This document shows positions 44,262-52,346 of a stretch of 60,116 nt of DNA, in pieces. Where the stretch lies: contig DBRN01000012.1 of assembly GCA_002305995.1 (NCBI GenBank), positions 677,654 to 737,769 of the forward strand, in the 5' to 3' direction. Under the pieces are notes generated by a model, which saw nothing but the letters and a program-made list of their open reading frames with translations, was not told the origin of the DNA and did no database searches. The position numbers and the translations under genes are program-made. Source of the DNA: Atopobiaceae bacterium UBA1367 (lineage in GTDB: Bacteria > Actinomycetota > Coriobacteriia > Coriobacteriales > Atopobiaceae). Within the stretch, counting starts at the first letter, position 1. Every line of letters starts with the position of its first letter.

Positions 44262-44617
44262 AAGGCGAATATATCCACATCAATGGGGGTGCTCATACGC
44301 TCGAGCATGTCTTCATACAGCTGCTTTTCCTCCTGGGTTGAGCTCCGCATTTCTCCAAACATTTCATACGCTGCGAACTTTGCGCCAGTAACAGGATTCT
44401 CCATGTTTTCGTATGCAACCATTTTGCCCGTAGAGGTGGAGAAGTCGAATGCATCGTTAATGTACCGAATCATTGGAGCCGGGTTGTCGAGGTATGCGTC
44501 TTGGCCTACCGTGCCAGTCATCGTAGGTGCCACAAACATGGCGCCCGCAACCGCCAATGAGGTGAGCGATGAGGTCGCGACAACTGCTGGCATCTTCTTT
44601 GTGGCAACTTCCTGCAT
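44258..44617 (-). CDS. Hypothetical small protein, second gene of an uncharacterised operon
   Basis: 119 residues. The N-terminal third (AVVATSSLTSLAVAGAMFVAPTMTG) is hydrophobic enough for one membrane segment. The rest is acidic with aromatic residues (NDAFDFSTS, YEMFGEM) and a helical end (STQEEKQLYEDMLERM). Its ATG overlaps the stop of the first gene (TGATG), and its own stop overlaps the third gene, so the three are translationally coupled. No family recognised. Confidence 0.65.
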   Translation of the reverse strand: MQEVATKKMPAVVATSSLTSLAVAGAMFVAPTMTGTVGQDAYLDNPAPMIRYINDAFDFSTSTGKMVAYENMENPVTGAKFAAYEMFGEMRSSTQEEKQLYEDMLERMSTPIDVDIFAL

Positions 44618-45372
44618 CAGAACTTCACCTCCCCAGTCTTAAGAAATGCGTCAATTCCATCTTCAAGAAACTTGAGGACACGTCCGTAGAAGCCGCTGAT
44701 AGTCGCCTCATTGCAGCCAAGTGGGCGACCCTTGTTGAATGCGAGGCGGTTGTTGAAATCAATCGAAACCGAGAGCATCTCTTCGTTATTTGCCTGAAGC
44801 TTCTTCACTACCGAAATGCCGTCAGGCCCGATGTTGATTGATATGGGATCCTCAAGCACGATTCGCTGAACTTCAAGATTGAGGTAGAAGTCCTCGTCAA
44901 CAGCAAATACAAGCTTGGCAGACGCATCAGACATCGGCAAGCTGCTCTTAACGTTGAGATACCTACCAATGATAAAGTCAACCGGGGGCGCTTCGATCTC
45001 TGAGGCGGGAACGAGCAGCTGGACGGCGAGGCCCGTGAAGTGAAGTTGGATGTTCGCCATGCCTGAGAGAGCATGGAACAACTCAATCGCCTTCTCTCGG
45101 GAGTACTTGAGGCTCTTGGCGAAGTCCTTCGAGAAGTTCTCGTCGTATCTTGATTGAACTTGCGCACTTTGGGCAGTGATGTTCAGAAAAGAATGGCTGT
45201 TTTCTGTACCTGCGGAAATGCGCGGAAGTTCAAAAGGTGCATCATCAGGCACCGAGTGAATCTGAAACGGCTTTGTGTAGCTCTCCAGACTCTCTTCGAT
45301 TGAAAAGGCTTCGCGTCGAATCGCGGGAACGGGCTGGTAGAACAGGCTAAAGGTGCAGGTTGAGATATCCAT
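44617..45372 (-). CDS. Hypothetical protein, first gene of an uncharacterised operon (possibly TIGR04255-like)
   Basis: 251 residues, ribosome site AAAGGAG at a good distance. No signal peptide. The layout, with an N-terminal beta-rich part (STCTFSLFYQPVPAIRREAF), a central QSAQVQSRYDENF stretch, then KALELFHALSG-type helices and a second domain with hydrophobic strands, is reminiscent of the sporadically distributed TIGR04255 proteins. I would not assign it without a profile search. It leads the operon, with a -10/-35 pair just upstream. Confidence 0.7.
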   Translation of the reverse strand: MDISTCTFSLFYQPVPAIRREAFSIEESLESYTKPFQIHSVPDDAPFELPRISAGTENSHSFLNITAQSAQVQSRYDENFSKDFAKSLKYSREKAIELFHALSGMANIQLHFTGLAVQLLVPASEIEAPPVDFIIGRYLNVKSSLPMSDASAKLVFAVDEDFYLNLEVQRIVLEDPISINIGPDGISVVKKLQANNEEMLSVSIDFNNRLAFNKGRPLGCNEATISGFYGRVLKFLEDGIDAFLKTGEVKF

Positions 45373-45407
45373 TTCAGCTCCTTTCCCAATGAACAGAATA
45401 AACCGAT

Positions 45408-45436
45408 AATATAGTACACCAGAATTCAGCCGTCAC
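45408..45436 (-). promoter_or_regulatory. Probable promoter of the three-gene operon
   Basis: Minus-strand -35 GTGACG (complement of 45431-45436), 17-bp spacer, -10 TATATT (complement of 45408-45413), about 36 bp before the start codon. The AT-rich patch stands out locally. Confidence 0.45.
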
Positions 45437-45500
45437 CTCTAAACAGTTCGGCTACGCACTACTTCCTTGCCATGAACGGGTGACCAACCTCTGAGCTGTC

Positions 45501-45891
45501 TTACCCCATCCGCAAATACATAACCTCGAACTGCTTCACCCGCCGCATCTCAGGCAGCGAGCTCTCCAGCGCGAACGCGTTCCCGCTATCGAACTTCTGC
45601 CAGATGTCGAGCCCCGGTCGCGCAGGATGTCCCACCGGTCATCGACCCGCAGATGCCGCGCATGAATGCCCAAATCGTCGATCTCCCACGTGAAGTCGAT
45701 GTCCATGGGCTCCACGGCCTCACGAATCTGCCGCAGGTAGTCCTTCTGCTTCGAGTCCGAATACATGTCGGGAGCCATCACCAGATGCACCTTGGGCGAC
45801 GCCTTGGTGTAGTCAAGTCGCTTTATGAGCACGCCCATCAGCTCCATGATGTTTCGGCACTGGTGGAAGGTGCGCACGTACGGGTCGATGA
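45501..45891 (-). pseudogene. Remnant of a protein with a MIT_C (MITD1-type, PLD-like) C-terminal domain
   Basis: The frame reads DPYVRTFHQCRNIMELMGVL..., FTWEIDDLGIHARHL, then DRWDILRDRG and, after losing one G near 45611-45616, LDIWQKFDSGNAF and KQFEVMYLRMG before a stop. The HAR...D..W.I...RGLDI pattern is that of the MIT C-terminal domain. The N-terminal part of the protein is missing and the frame is broken. In bacteria this domain caps larger, often conflict-related proteins; which one was here cannot be told. An IS256-type remnant abuts the break. Confidence 0.7.
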
Positions 45892-46380
45892 TCTACCGCC
45901 AAGGTCGGCAGGGTCATGGAGGAGATCTGCGGGAGGTCCTTCCCCAGGCAGTCGGTCTCGGAGGCCTGCGCGGAGCCCGACCCCGCCGTCGCGGCGTTCC
46001 GCGACAGGCCGCTGGAGGGCGAGCGCCCGTTCGTGATGGCCGACGCCACCTACCTCAGGGTCCGCGTCGACCACCGCGTCCAGGGATGCGCCCTCATGGT
46101 CGCCGTCGGCCTCGCGTCCCAGGGCCGCAAGGAGGTCGGGGGTGGTGGGCGTGTTCCCCAGCGAGGCCTCGGCCGTCAGGCTGATGGGGGCGTTCCTCAT
46201 GGAGGAGAACGACCGCTGGGCGGCGCAGAGGAAGGTGTGCTACGGCACGGACTACGACGTCTTCCAGGCCAGGCTGGGCGAGCTCGTCAGCATTGCGCGC
46301 AATCAGGCCAGGCTGGCGAAGGCGGCGTAGCGACAAGAGAATCGGCGGCTGCGAATTTACACACTGATTCGGACTTGACC
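45892..46380 (+). pseudogene. IS256/mutator-family transposase remnant with IS end
   Basis: The first part (45916-46140) reads VMEEICGRSFPRQSVSEAC, then FVMADATYLRVRVDHRVQGCALMVAVGLASQGRKE, which covers the catalytic DATY(L)KVR region of IS256-type transposases. The frame then shifts to 46142-46330, VVGVFPSEASAVRLMGAFLMEENDRWAAQR, the family C-terminus. The N-terminus and a central block are deleted. ATTTACACACTGATTCGGACTTGACC-like sequence at the right end (46354-46380) resembles an IS256 terminal repeat. Repeat copy B begins at the next base. Confidence 0.8.
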
Positions 46381-46701
46381 CACGCCGCGGTGCGCCGGCG
46401 GCATGCGTGCGGATTCGCGCGCAATGAGGCCTGCACGCCCGGCAATGGGCGCGTCGGACGCCTCATGCTGGTGAACATATAGCGTGAGGTGCATTTTCTT
46501 ACGGATATGCGGCACCCTGCACCGACAGGTCCATCAGGAGGGCAAAGAGGGATCGCACATGCGCAGGTATGTGGCGTGTCGCACTCGCCCGTGTGGGAGC
46601 GTGCGCCAGAAAGGGCGCGAATGGTACCGCATGTCCGCGATTTCTTGCACCGTCATCAGGCCGCGGGGCATCCTGCGGCCCACAGGGCCGCACAAAAGGG
46701 G
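46381..46701. repeat. 321-bp direct repeat, copy B
   Basis: Second copy of the repeat at 42888-43208, same orientation. Its left edge coincides with the right end of the IS256-type remnant. The hairpin GCGGCCC/GGGCCGC recurs at 46675-46691. Confidence 0.92.
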
Positions 46702-46709
46702 CACGGACA

Positions 46710-46814
46710 TATGCAGTCACAGTCGAAACGCTCCTCGAAAAGGATGCGGTTGAGAGGATTGGTGCTGGCCACAGTGCCCGCTATGGCCTCGCCGACCCCA
46801 GCGAATGGGAATGA
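46710..46814 (+). pseudogene. Possible C-terminal fragment of a winged-helix/AlbA-type protein
   Basis: The frame TVETLLEKDAVERIGAGHSARYGLADPSEWE ends in a stop at 46814. The pattern LL..D.VERIG.G...RY.L is common at the end of winged helices in AlbA_2 and ATP-binding regulators. No start or body is present, so at most a scrap. The rest of 46702-46900 shows nothing recognisable. Confidence 0.3.
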
Positions 46815-46900
46815 CCACCTGTCCAACAAGTGCGAACCTCCCTGAGAAGTGGCCTCGCGCCTATATCCCCAGCGTGAGCTAACCAACACTGACGCTAACA

Positions 46901-47668
46901 TCACAAATACACGCGCCGTAGGAAGGCCAGGACATCCTGTAGCTCCTTGCGCCGTTTCGGATCAGTCTGCCGCGCGGCATACTTGGCGAAGTCAATCAGG
47001 AAGTCCTCAACATCCCGCTGCATCTGGCCATGAAGCTCCAGTCGCGCGGAAGGCGCAAGCAGCGCCGACAGATCAGCTACGTCGGTGCGATGTTTGCGCA
47101 GATCCTTATCGTTGCAGTGCCGCCCCTCATCGTGCTTGCGATTGAGGTCGATATGGGCGCGCATCTTGAGTGGGATGACATGGATTGCGTTCAGGGTGGT
47201 GACGCCCACCATGGGAACCGCGTTATCGCGGATAAACTCATAATAGCCGTCATCAAGGATGATGGCAGAGAGGCTCGCGACCGTCTCGCCGAAGGGCAGC
47301 GGGGTTATCTTGCTCGTCTCGTCGGATAGCCGAAAGTCGGGATGACGCGCGAAGAGCTCGATCTGCACCGGATACTCGGCGACGCTTAGGCTATCATCGG
47401 GCAACCGGAAGCGGTAGTAGGTGCACCCGCCATCCGATCGTCTGCCGGTCTTGTAGCCTCCTCTCTTTATAAAATCCCACAGGCTGCGGGCGAAGGCGAC
47501 GTTCGAGCTGTCGGCTATCACGACCACGTCGAGATCCTCGGTTGCCCTGAAGGACCGCCCCACCTCGTCGAAGAGGATGCTGCAGGCACCGCCGCCGATG
47601 AGAACGTAGTCCTGTGCGTATGCGCCCATGGCCCGGGCAAACCTCTCGACTCCCCTCACTTTTGGCAT
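46901..47668 (-). CDS. AbiEii-like nucleotidyltransferase toxin
   Basis: 255 residues. The nucleotidyltransferase core shows LIGGGACSILF, then EDLDVVV about 16 residues later, the G-G...D-x-D metal-binding signature, with a third acidic candidate further on (VQIELF). The C-terminal part is helical and basic. Its start overlaps the upstream partner by 13 bp. The pair fits type IV AbiE-like toxin-antitoxin systems, where the transferase modifies and blocks an essential RNA; that function is known for relatives, not shown here. Confidence 0.8.
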   Translation of the reverse strand: MPKVRGVERFARAMGAYAQDYVLIGGGACSILFDEVGRSFRATEDLDVVVIADSSNVAFARSLWDFIKRGGYKTGRRSDGGCTYYRFRLPDDSLSVAEYPVQIELFARHPDFRLSDETSKITPLPFGETVASLSAIILDDGYYEFIRDNAVPMVGVTTLNAIHVIPLKMRAHIDLNRKHDEGRHCNDKDLRKHRTDVADLSALLAPSARLELHGQMQRDVEDFLIDFAKYAARQTDPKRRKELQDVLAFLRRVYL

Positions 47669-48672
47669 ATCCCCTCCCTCAGCTGCTCGACTGCGTCTAG
47701 GAATCGCGCATCATCGATATCAAGCTTCGAGCATTCCACGTAGAGAGAAAGCGGATCCACGCTCTTGAGCCCGCCTGCGGGAAGCGACGCGTCGGACGGT
47801 TCGTCGACCGGATAGGACCACACCTCAACCTCCACGGGACACGGTTCGTACCACGGCGCCTCGGCCCAAGCGCTCCCAAGGCCCTCTCGCAGTCTCTCGA
47901 GCCCATCCCTATCGAGGGCCACCACGGTCCTCGAGTCGTCATGCGCGAGGTCGGACGCGTACGCGAGGGCGGTCTCCCCGGCGAGCAGGGCGCCGGCCTC
48001 GCGCAGGACGCCGACGTCCGGCCGAACCGACATCCTCACCCTACGCTCCACCGGACTCGACAGATAGTCCTCGAAGCCATCGAGCAGCTCCCCCACCGGC
48101 ACTCCAGGATTGTACAGCACGCGGCTCTTGCCCCGTCTTCTCACGAGGCCGGGTGCGATTGCCTGTATCTCTGAGAGGTACTTGCTCACACTGGCCCGGC
48201 TCCTGCCACAAAGCGAGGCAAGCTCTCCCGCCGTGAGGCCATCCCATCGTCCCGCCACGAGGTTCAGGACGATGCGCTGCGCCTGCGGGGAGAGCGGCCC
48301 TGGCTCGGGCGTTTCGCGGCCTGATGAGATCTTGATGCCCATAAAGGGCAGCCATGCGTCGTCGGCGCCACGGATGTAGGCCACGCCCTCGGACTCGAGC
48401 GCGCGCATCATGCCGGAGTCCATGCCATCCCAGCAGACGACCACAGGCCGCCTGTCCACGCGGCCGATCGCAGACACTAGGCTCCGCGAGTCGACGATCG
48501 TCGGCGGCTCCTTGGCTATGGCTAGGATGAAACGTCCCCGCAGGTCGTCACCGATCCGCGCGTCGAACACGTCAAACCTCTCGAGGTACGTCCTCGGCAG
48601 CTGCTGGACCACCGGATCCTCACCCATAACCAGTGGTAGGGCGAGCGCGCTTGGCATGGTACTTGATAGCAT
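47656..48672 (-). CDS. AbiEi-like winged-helix antitoxin/regulator
   Basis: 338 residues, AAGGAG about 7 bp before the ATG. A central winged helix (about residues 130-190: LTAGELASLCGRSRASVSKYLSEIQA) is followed by RRRGKSRVLYNPG, then a C-terminal domain of about 150 residues. The N-terminal 120 residues form a separate alpha/beta domain. Overlap with the transferase gene downstream and the palindrome at its promoter support an autoregulating antitoxin. It is longer than classical AbiEi, so a related class is likely. Confidence 0.7.
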   Translation of the reverse strand: MLSSTMPSALALPLVMGEDPVVQQLPRTYLERFDVFDARIGDDLRGRFILAIAKEPPTIVDSRSLVSAIGRVDRRPVVVCWDGMDSGMMRALESEGVAYIRGADDAWLPFMGIKISSGRETPEPGPLSPQAQRIVLNLVAGRWDGLTAGELASLCGRSRASVSKYLSEIQAIAPGLVRRRGKSRVLYNPGVPVGELLDGFEDYLSSPVERRVRMSVRPDVGVLREAGALLAGETALAYASDLAHDDSRTVVALDRDGLERLREGLGSAWAEAPWYEPCPVEVEVWSYPVDEPSDASLPAGGLKSVDPLSLYVECSKLDIDDARFLDAVEQLREGICQK

Positions 48673-48689
48673 GAGCGTCTCCTTCTCTT

Positions 48690-48737
48690 ATTTCATCTTC
48701 ATTTTGGTAGTATAGTAAAATGAAGATGAAATGTCGA
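48690..48737 (-). promoter_or_regulatory. Palindromic operator and promoter of the AbiE-like operon
   Basis: Perfect 16-bp arms ATTTCATCTTCATTTT (48690-48705) and its complement (48717-48732) around an 11-bp loop. On the minus strand, -35 TCGACA (48732-48737), a 17-bp spacer and -10 TATACT (48709-48714) are embedded in it, about 38 bp before the start codon. A bound dimer would block RNA polymerase directly. Confidence 0.85.
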
Positions 48738-48989
48738 AGGCAATGCGTTTGCATGATGCAGCATGATGGACGAGAAACTCCTCGCAACAGCGACCCACCT
48801 GCACCGACAGGAAAGACTGTGAGCACCAGATGACTTTAATCAAAGGAAATTCTGCTTGCCGTTCGTAGCATGTCGATACTCGAGATGCTGATTAAGGCCC
48901 GCGAGGTCGGCTTATAGGCAACTAGCCAATGGCTGCGCGTTTCCTTAATATCGCAGACCATCGTATAAACCGTGCGAAGGCACCCTCGT
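48738..48989. other. Intergenic DNA upstream of the AbiE-like operon
   Basis: No recognisable gene on either strand. It is AT-richer than the core genes. Part of the decayed accessory zone. Confidence 0.4.
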
Positions 48990-49128
48990 TTACATCAGCA
49001 ACTTCTTGCGAATCTTCTTGAGGTAATTCTTCTTGGGCGATCCGGAAGCACCGAAGGGCATGCTTCGATTCGCTTCCCGCCTCACCAGATTCGTCCACGA
49101 AAACGCTGATCTCGACTACTTGTCCCCT
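48990..49128 (-). pseudogene. DUF3800 gene remnant with large internal deletion
   Basis: VEISVFVDESGEAGSESKH matches the N-terminus of DUF3800 proteins (hFVDESG). In a second frame the sequence continues GASGSPKKNYLKKIRKKLLM and stops, which looks like the C-terminus of the same family. The roughly 200 residues between are gone. DUF3800 is an RNase H-like family often seen in mobile and defence regions. Confidence 0.5.
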
Positions 49129-49199
49129 TAAAGGAAACGCCGGGGACAACCCCCGGCTCCTGGAAGCCCTTCTTCCGAAAGACCACTTATTTTTTGTCA

Positions 49200-49660
49200 C
49201 GCAGCGGCAAGGTTTTCAAGGATGTCTTTGGTCTGCCCTGGTGTTCCCCGACCGATGGTCACAAATCACGCGATCCGAACCAGTACCACCAGGTTCCATA
49301 GCCGGATGCAGCCTTCATAGTTTGCAGTAGCTTGCAGGCGCCGCAGACCCGCGCGGCGACACCGCACCGTCCGCTCGATACTTGGCAGCTCGCCCCATTC
49401 GACGCATTGCATTTGCGCAAGCCGTAGAGGCGGTGTGCATCGCTCGATCTCAAAACCTCCAGCCAGTAGAGACTCATCAAGATGCCCTTGGCGTCTTGAA
49501 CGTGCGGCTGCCGTCAATCAAAATGAGCTGCGACCGAAACAGGGCTATCGCACCAGCGGCGGCGTCGAGGCTTGATTGGGGACGGAGGGTCCGAGATTGT
49601 TTGCCAATGCTTGTAAGCGGACAATAAATAGTCAGAACCAGTGGCCACGGAAAATCACAG
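49200..49660. other. Degenerate sequence, no intact gene
   Basis: Several short minus-strand frames (for example TIGRGTPGQTKDILENLAAA near 49200-49262, and CGACKLLQTMKAASGYGTWW near 49270-49340) look like shreds of genes but belong to different frames. I could not name a family; decayed transposase is possible. Confidence 0.35.
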
Positions 49661-49762
49661 CTCGTGGCCATCAATGCCACAATCGGCGGCCAGGGATGTC
49701 ACAATCCCACGGCTGGACTCGACAATGGTCTCGTCCATGCCGGGCGACCATTGGGAAACGAG

Positions 49763-50110
49763 ATGAGGGGGATCGGCGTGTGCCAGCAGATGCAGGAGCC
49801 CAAGCGTCGCGGCCTCTCCCGCAACGCTGTCGTAGCGAGGACGGGCGCGTGCTGGAGGACCGTTGACAAGTGCTGGGGCATGTCGCTCGGCAAGCACGAG
49901 ACGGCAAGGCTTTCCGGAAGGCCGGCCGGCAGCGCGCTCGCAGAGAGGGACAAGACTGTCCTCCAGTGGCTCAGAGAGTATCCGGACATAGCCGCGGCCC
50001 AAGTCGAGGACTGGCTCTTGGGGCGTTACGAGAGCGTCGGCGCCACCGGTACATGGGACAGTACATCGGCGGTGTGCGAAGCTGTGTGCGGTAGTGCGTG
50101 TTATACGCAC
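49763..50110 (+). pseudogene. IS21-family transposase (IstA) N-terminal remnant
   Basis: The frame from MRGIGVCQQMQE reads KRRGLSRNAVVARTGACWRTVDKCW, the helix-turn-helix opening of IstA, then ERDKTVLQWLREYPDIAAAQVEDWLLGRYESVG. The frame breaks near 50045, where the next frame continues HRYMGQYIGGVRS. The rest of IstA, and IstB, are absent. Confidence 0.65.
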
Positions 50111-50190
50111 GTTGAAGCGAGATATCAGTGAGAAATACGGTATCGTTTACCGTCCGCAGTGCTCACTTGTTTTTTAGATAGGAGCTCGTC

Positions 50191-51018
50191 GTGTTGGATG
50201 AAGGTCTCAGAGATATTCCAGGAATAGAACCAATGGAGGAAGTGATCATATCTCCTCCCCTGATTGTCAAGGATCTCATAAAGGACGAGCAGGGCACTCC
50301 CCTGTTTGATTACGAGACTTGGGCGCTTGAGCTCATCAATCATTCTGATGCTTTTATAGAGAAGGCGCATGGTGAGCCATTTACCATGCCGTGCTCTGAG
50401 GCTCATGGCGAGCCCGACGCAGTGACAGAGAGCTATTGTGTTGACTTCAAGCTCATCCTTGGGCAATCCATGCAGCGTGCGGTTCGCGAGTGCTCCTGGG
50501 AACGGACCATGTTCAAAGGGATGACTCTCGTGCATACGAGCAGATCGAAAGAAGACATGCCCGCAGTGAGGCTGCATGTCGTGTTGAGAGGATATAGCTT
50601 GGAGCGGCTTAGAGATCTGATGAACACTCCCTGTAGAAAGGGCTGTCTTGATGACGCAGAGCGAGACGTACGGTCCTTCCTGAAGTCCATCGACCACCCT
50701 AAGAACCTGTTGCTGATATATCCGTGCTTTTTCTACTCGAACGACGACAGGCCTATCGCTCGTAAGAGTGTGGATCTTGCCCTTCTCCACGACTTTAAGA
50801 CGGCCATGCAGTTACGCATGCAATTGCATCTAGGATGCGAAACCTTTCTAGCCTACTTTTTCGAGGCTGACATGGTCATATTGAGGGCCTGCGGGGACGA
50901 GCTTTCTGGCTTCGACTCTGTTCCCGTGAACATGAGCCCAACATTCATGGATATACTAAGAAGCCATTGTGGCGGGTCTAAGTATGCTCGGATGCTCAAG
51001 GATGTTGGTGTCAGGTGA
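50191..51018 (+). CDS. Hypothetical protein, orphan plus-strand gene
   Basis: 275 residues. Start GTG at 50191 with AGGAG 6 bp upstream; TTG at the next codon is an alternative. No signal peptide or membrane span. It is acidic overall, with hydrophobic strands (NLLLIYPCFFYSND, ETFLAYFFEADMVI) and a Cys-containing segment (NTPCRKGCLDDAE). No family recognised. It is the only intact plus-strand gene in the window, lies between an IS21 remnant and the capsule cluster, and ends convergently 62 bp from the last capsule gene. Codon use is less GC-biased than the core genes, suggesting acquisition. Confidence 0.65.
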   Translation: MLDEGLRDIPGIEPMEEVIISPPLIVKDLIKDEQGTPLFDYETWALELINHSDAFIEKAHGEPFTMPCSEAHGEPDAVTESYCVDFKLILGQSMQRAVRECSWERTMFKGMTLVHTSRSKEDMPAVRLHVVLRGYSLERLRDLMNTPCRKGCLDDAERDVRSFLKSIDHPKNLLLIYPCFFYSNDDRPIARKSVDLALLHDFKTAMQLRMQLHLGCETFLAYFFEADMVILRACGDELSGFDSVPVNMSPTFMDILRSHCGGSKYARMLKDVGVR

Positions 51019-51080
51019 GCAGCAGGGTATCGCGTTACTGTCAGCGGGGTGACTTTGGACATAAGGGGGTGTGGAAAACG

Positions 51081-52346
51081 TCAACACCTCCCTTTTCCAT
51101 CATTTTCAGACAACCCTTTTGATCCTGACCTAATCCCTATCAGCAGCCTTCTGATGCTTGTAGGGACGAGATACGCATGGTCGTTAAAAAACAGACTGGC
51201 GCGGTGTTTCAGGCTCGCATGTCGAGGACCTAGGTAATCAGAAGCAACAGCCTCAACCCCACCACCGCGAAACGCCGACCAGAACTCCTTTCTCCGAGAG
51301 TTAGCCTTGGACGACGAGCGCAGTGGAACGTTCCCTTTAACCGCTTCCCTGAGTTCCTTCTGGACTACAACGATCCCCCTGACCGCAGCGAGCACGCTGG
51401 CACCCTGCTGGGTGTTGACGAGCACCAAACTGATTCCGCGCTCGTCGTTCCTGTAACGGTGAGATTCAGAGACGTAGCCCCAAAAATCTGCGAGCGTCAG
51501 ATCCCCAACTCGCCGCACACCAACATATGGGCACTCGTAACAGCTGGATCGGGAGATAAAGTCGCCGAGAAATGCCCTGAGATATAGGTCATCCGTGGTT
51601 GGCCAGCTCTTAACCGAGCCGTCCCGAAAACACAACTCCATGCTGGAGAGCGTCCATGACGGCTCCTTCTTCCTGAAGCAGACACCAACGGTCTTCGCGC
51701 CCGCCCTTTTCTCCCGATATCGAAGATACTCTTGCCAAAACAGCGGGGATGGAGCACCATGACAAAGAATGTCCACCGCAACGAGCTCGCCTGTCAGTAC
51801 TTTCTGCGCCAGCCTTCGCATCGCCGCCACTTGACACGGCGTCCCGCTGAACAAGACGCACTCTCCTGCACGCAACCTCCCCGTGCACTCCACGAGCGCT
51901 TCCGCGACGTCACTCTGTACGTACTTCGATCCGCGCATGGCCTCGACGACCGAGCGATCGCGCGTCACAACGTGGCGGACGTCAAACGCATCGTCGAGCA
52001 CGGCTCCGCACACCCAACCACCTCTTTTGAGAATTGCATCAGCTAGCAGCATGAAAACCCCTCCCGAGGTCGCGGAGATGCGACGCGCATCATCCCCATC
52101 CCAGCACGCCAACACCTCGATCGGCGTATCCGAGCGAGAAGCTGGACTGAGCTCCGGGCAAAATACCGAGCACGCTCCGCAGCCGACACACCTATTGGTG
52201 TCAACGGAAGGCCGCAGGAACCCCTCATCGTCGGGAGTCATGACAAGCGCATCAAAACGGCAGGAGGCTGCACATGCCGAGCACCCAGTACACCGCTCGG
52301 GATCCGCTAATCTTGGTTTCTCGCGAGCACCTTTCATGCCGCTCAT
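51081..52346 (-). CDS. FeS protein with F420H2 dehydrogenase beta-subunit domain (polysaccharide-cluster type)
   Basis: 421 residues from MSGMKGAREK; this ATG overlaps the flippase stop (ATGA), so a longer upstream reading is rejected. The N-terminus carries two 4Fe-4S motifs: CTGCSACAASC followed by a distant C, and CVGCGACSVFC. The body has the FrhB/FpoF-like pattern GSKYVQS, FSGTPCQVAAMRR, VDILCHGAPSP and ADFWG. Such proteins recur in Gram-positive and Bacteroides polysaccharide loci beside pyruvyl-transferase-family genes, probably as redox enzymes acting on a sugar; the reaction is not established. It is last in the cluster. Confidence 0.88.
   Translation of the reverse strand: MSGMKGAREKPRLADPERCTGCSACAASCRFDALVMTPDDEGFLRPSVDTNRCVGCGACSVFCPELSPASRSDTPIEVLACWDGDDARRISATSGGVFMLLADAILKRGGWVCGAVLDDAFDVRHVVTRDRSVVEAMRGSKYVQSDVAEALVECTGRLRAGECVLFSGTPCQVAAMRRLAQKVLTGELVAVDILCHGAPSPLFWQEYLRYREKRAGAKTVGVCFRKKEPSWTLSSMELCFRDGSVKSWPTTDDLYLRAFLGDFISRSSCYECPYVGVRRVGDLTLADFWGYVSESHRYRNDERGISLVLVNTQQGASVLAAVRGIVVVQKELREAVKGNVPLRSSSKANSRRKEFWSAFRGGGVEAVASDYLGPRHASLKHRASLFFNDHAYLVPTSIRRLLIGIRSGSKGLSENDGKGRC

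Noticed and set aside
46287..46478. Short minus-strand frame shared by both 321-bp repeats (MRRPTRPLPGVQASLRANPHAC)
   Set aside because: Conserved only because the DNA is duplicated; it has different continuations at each copy and no family match.
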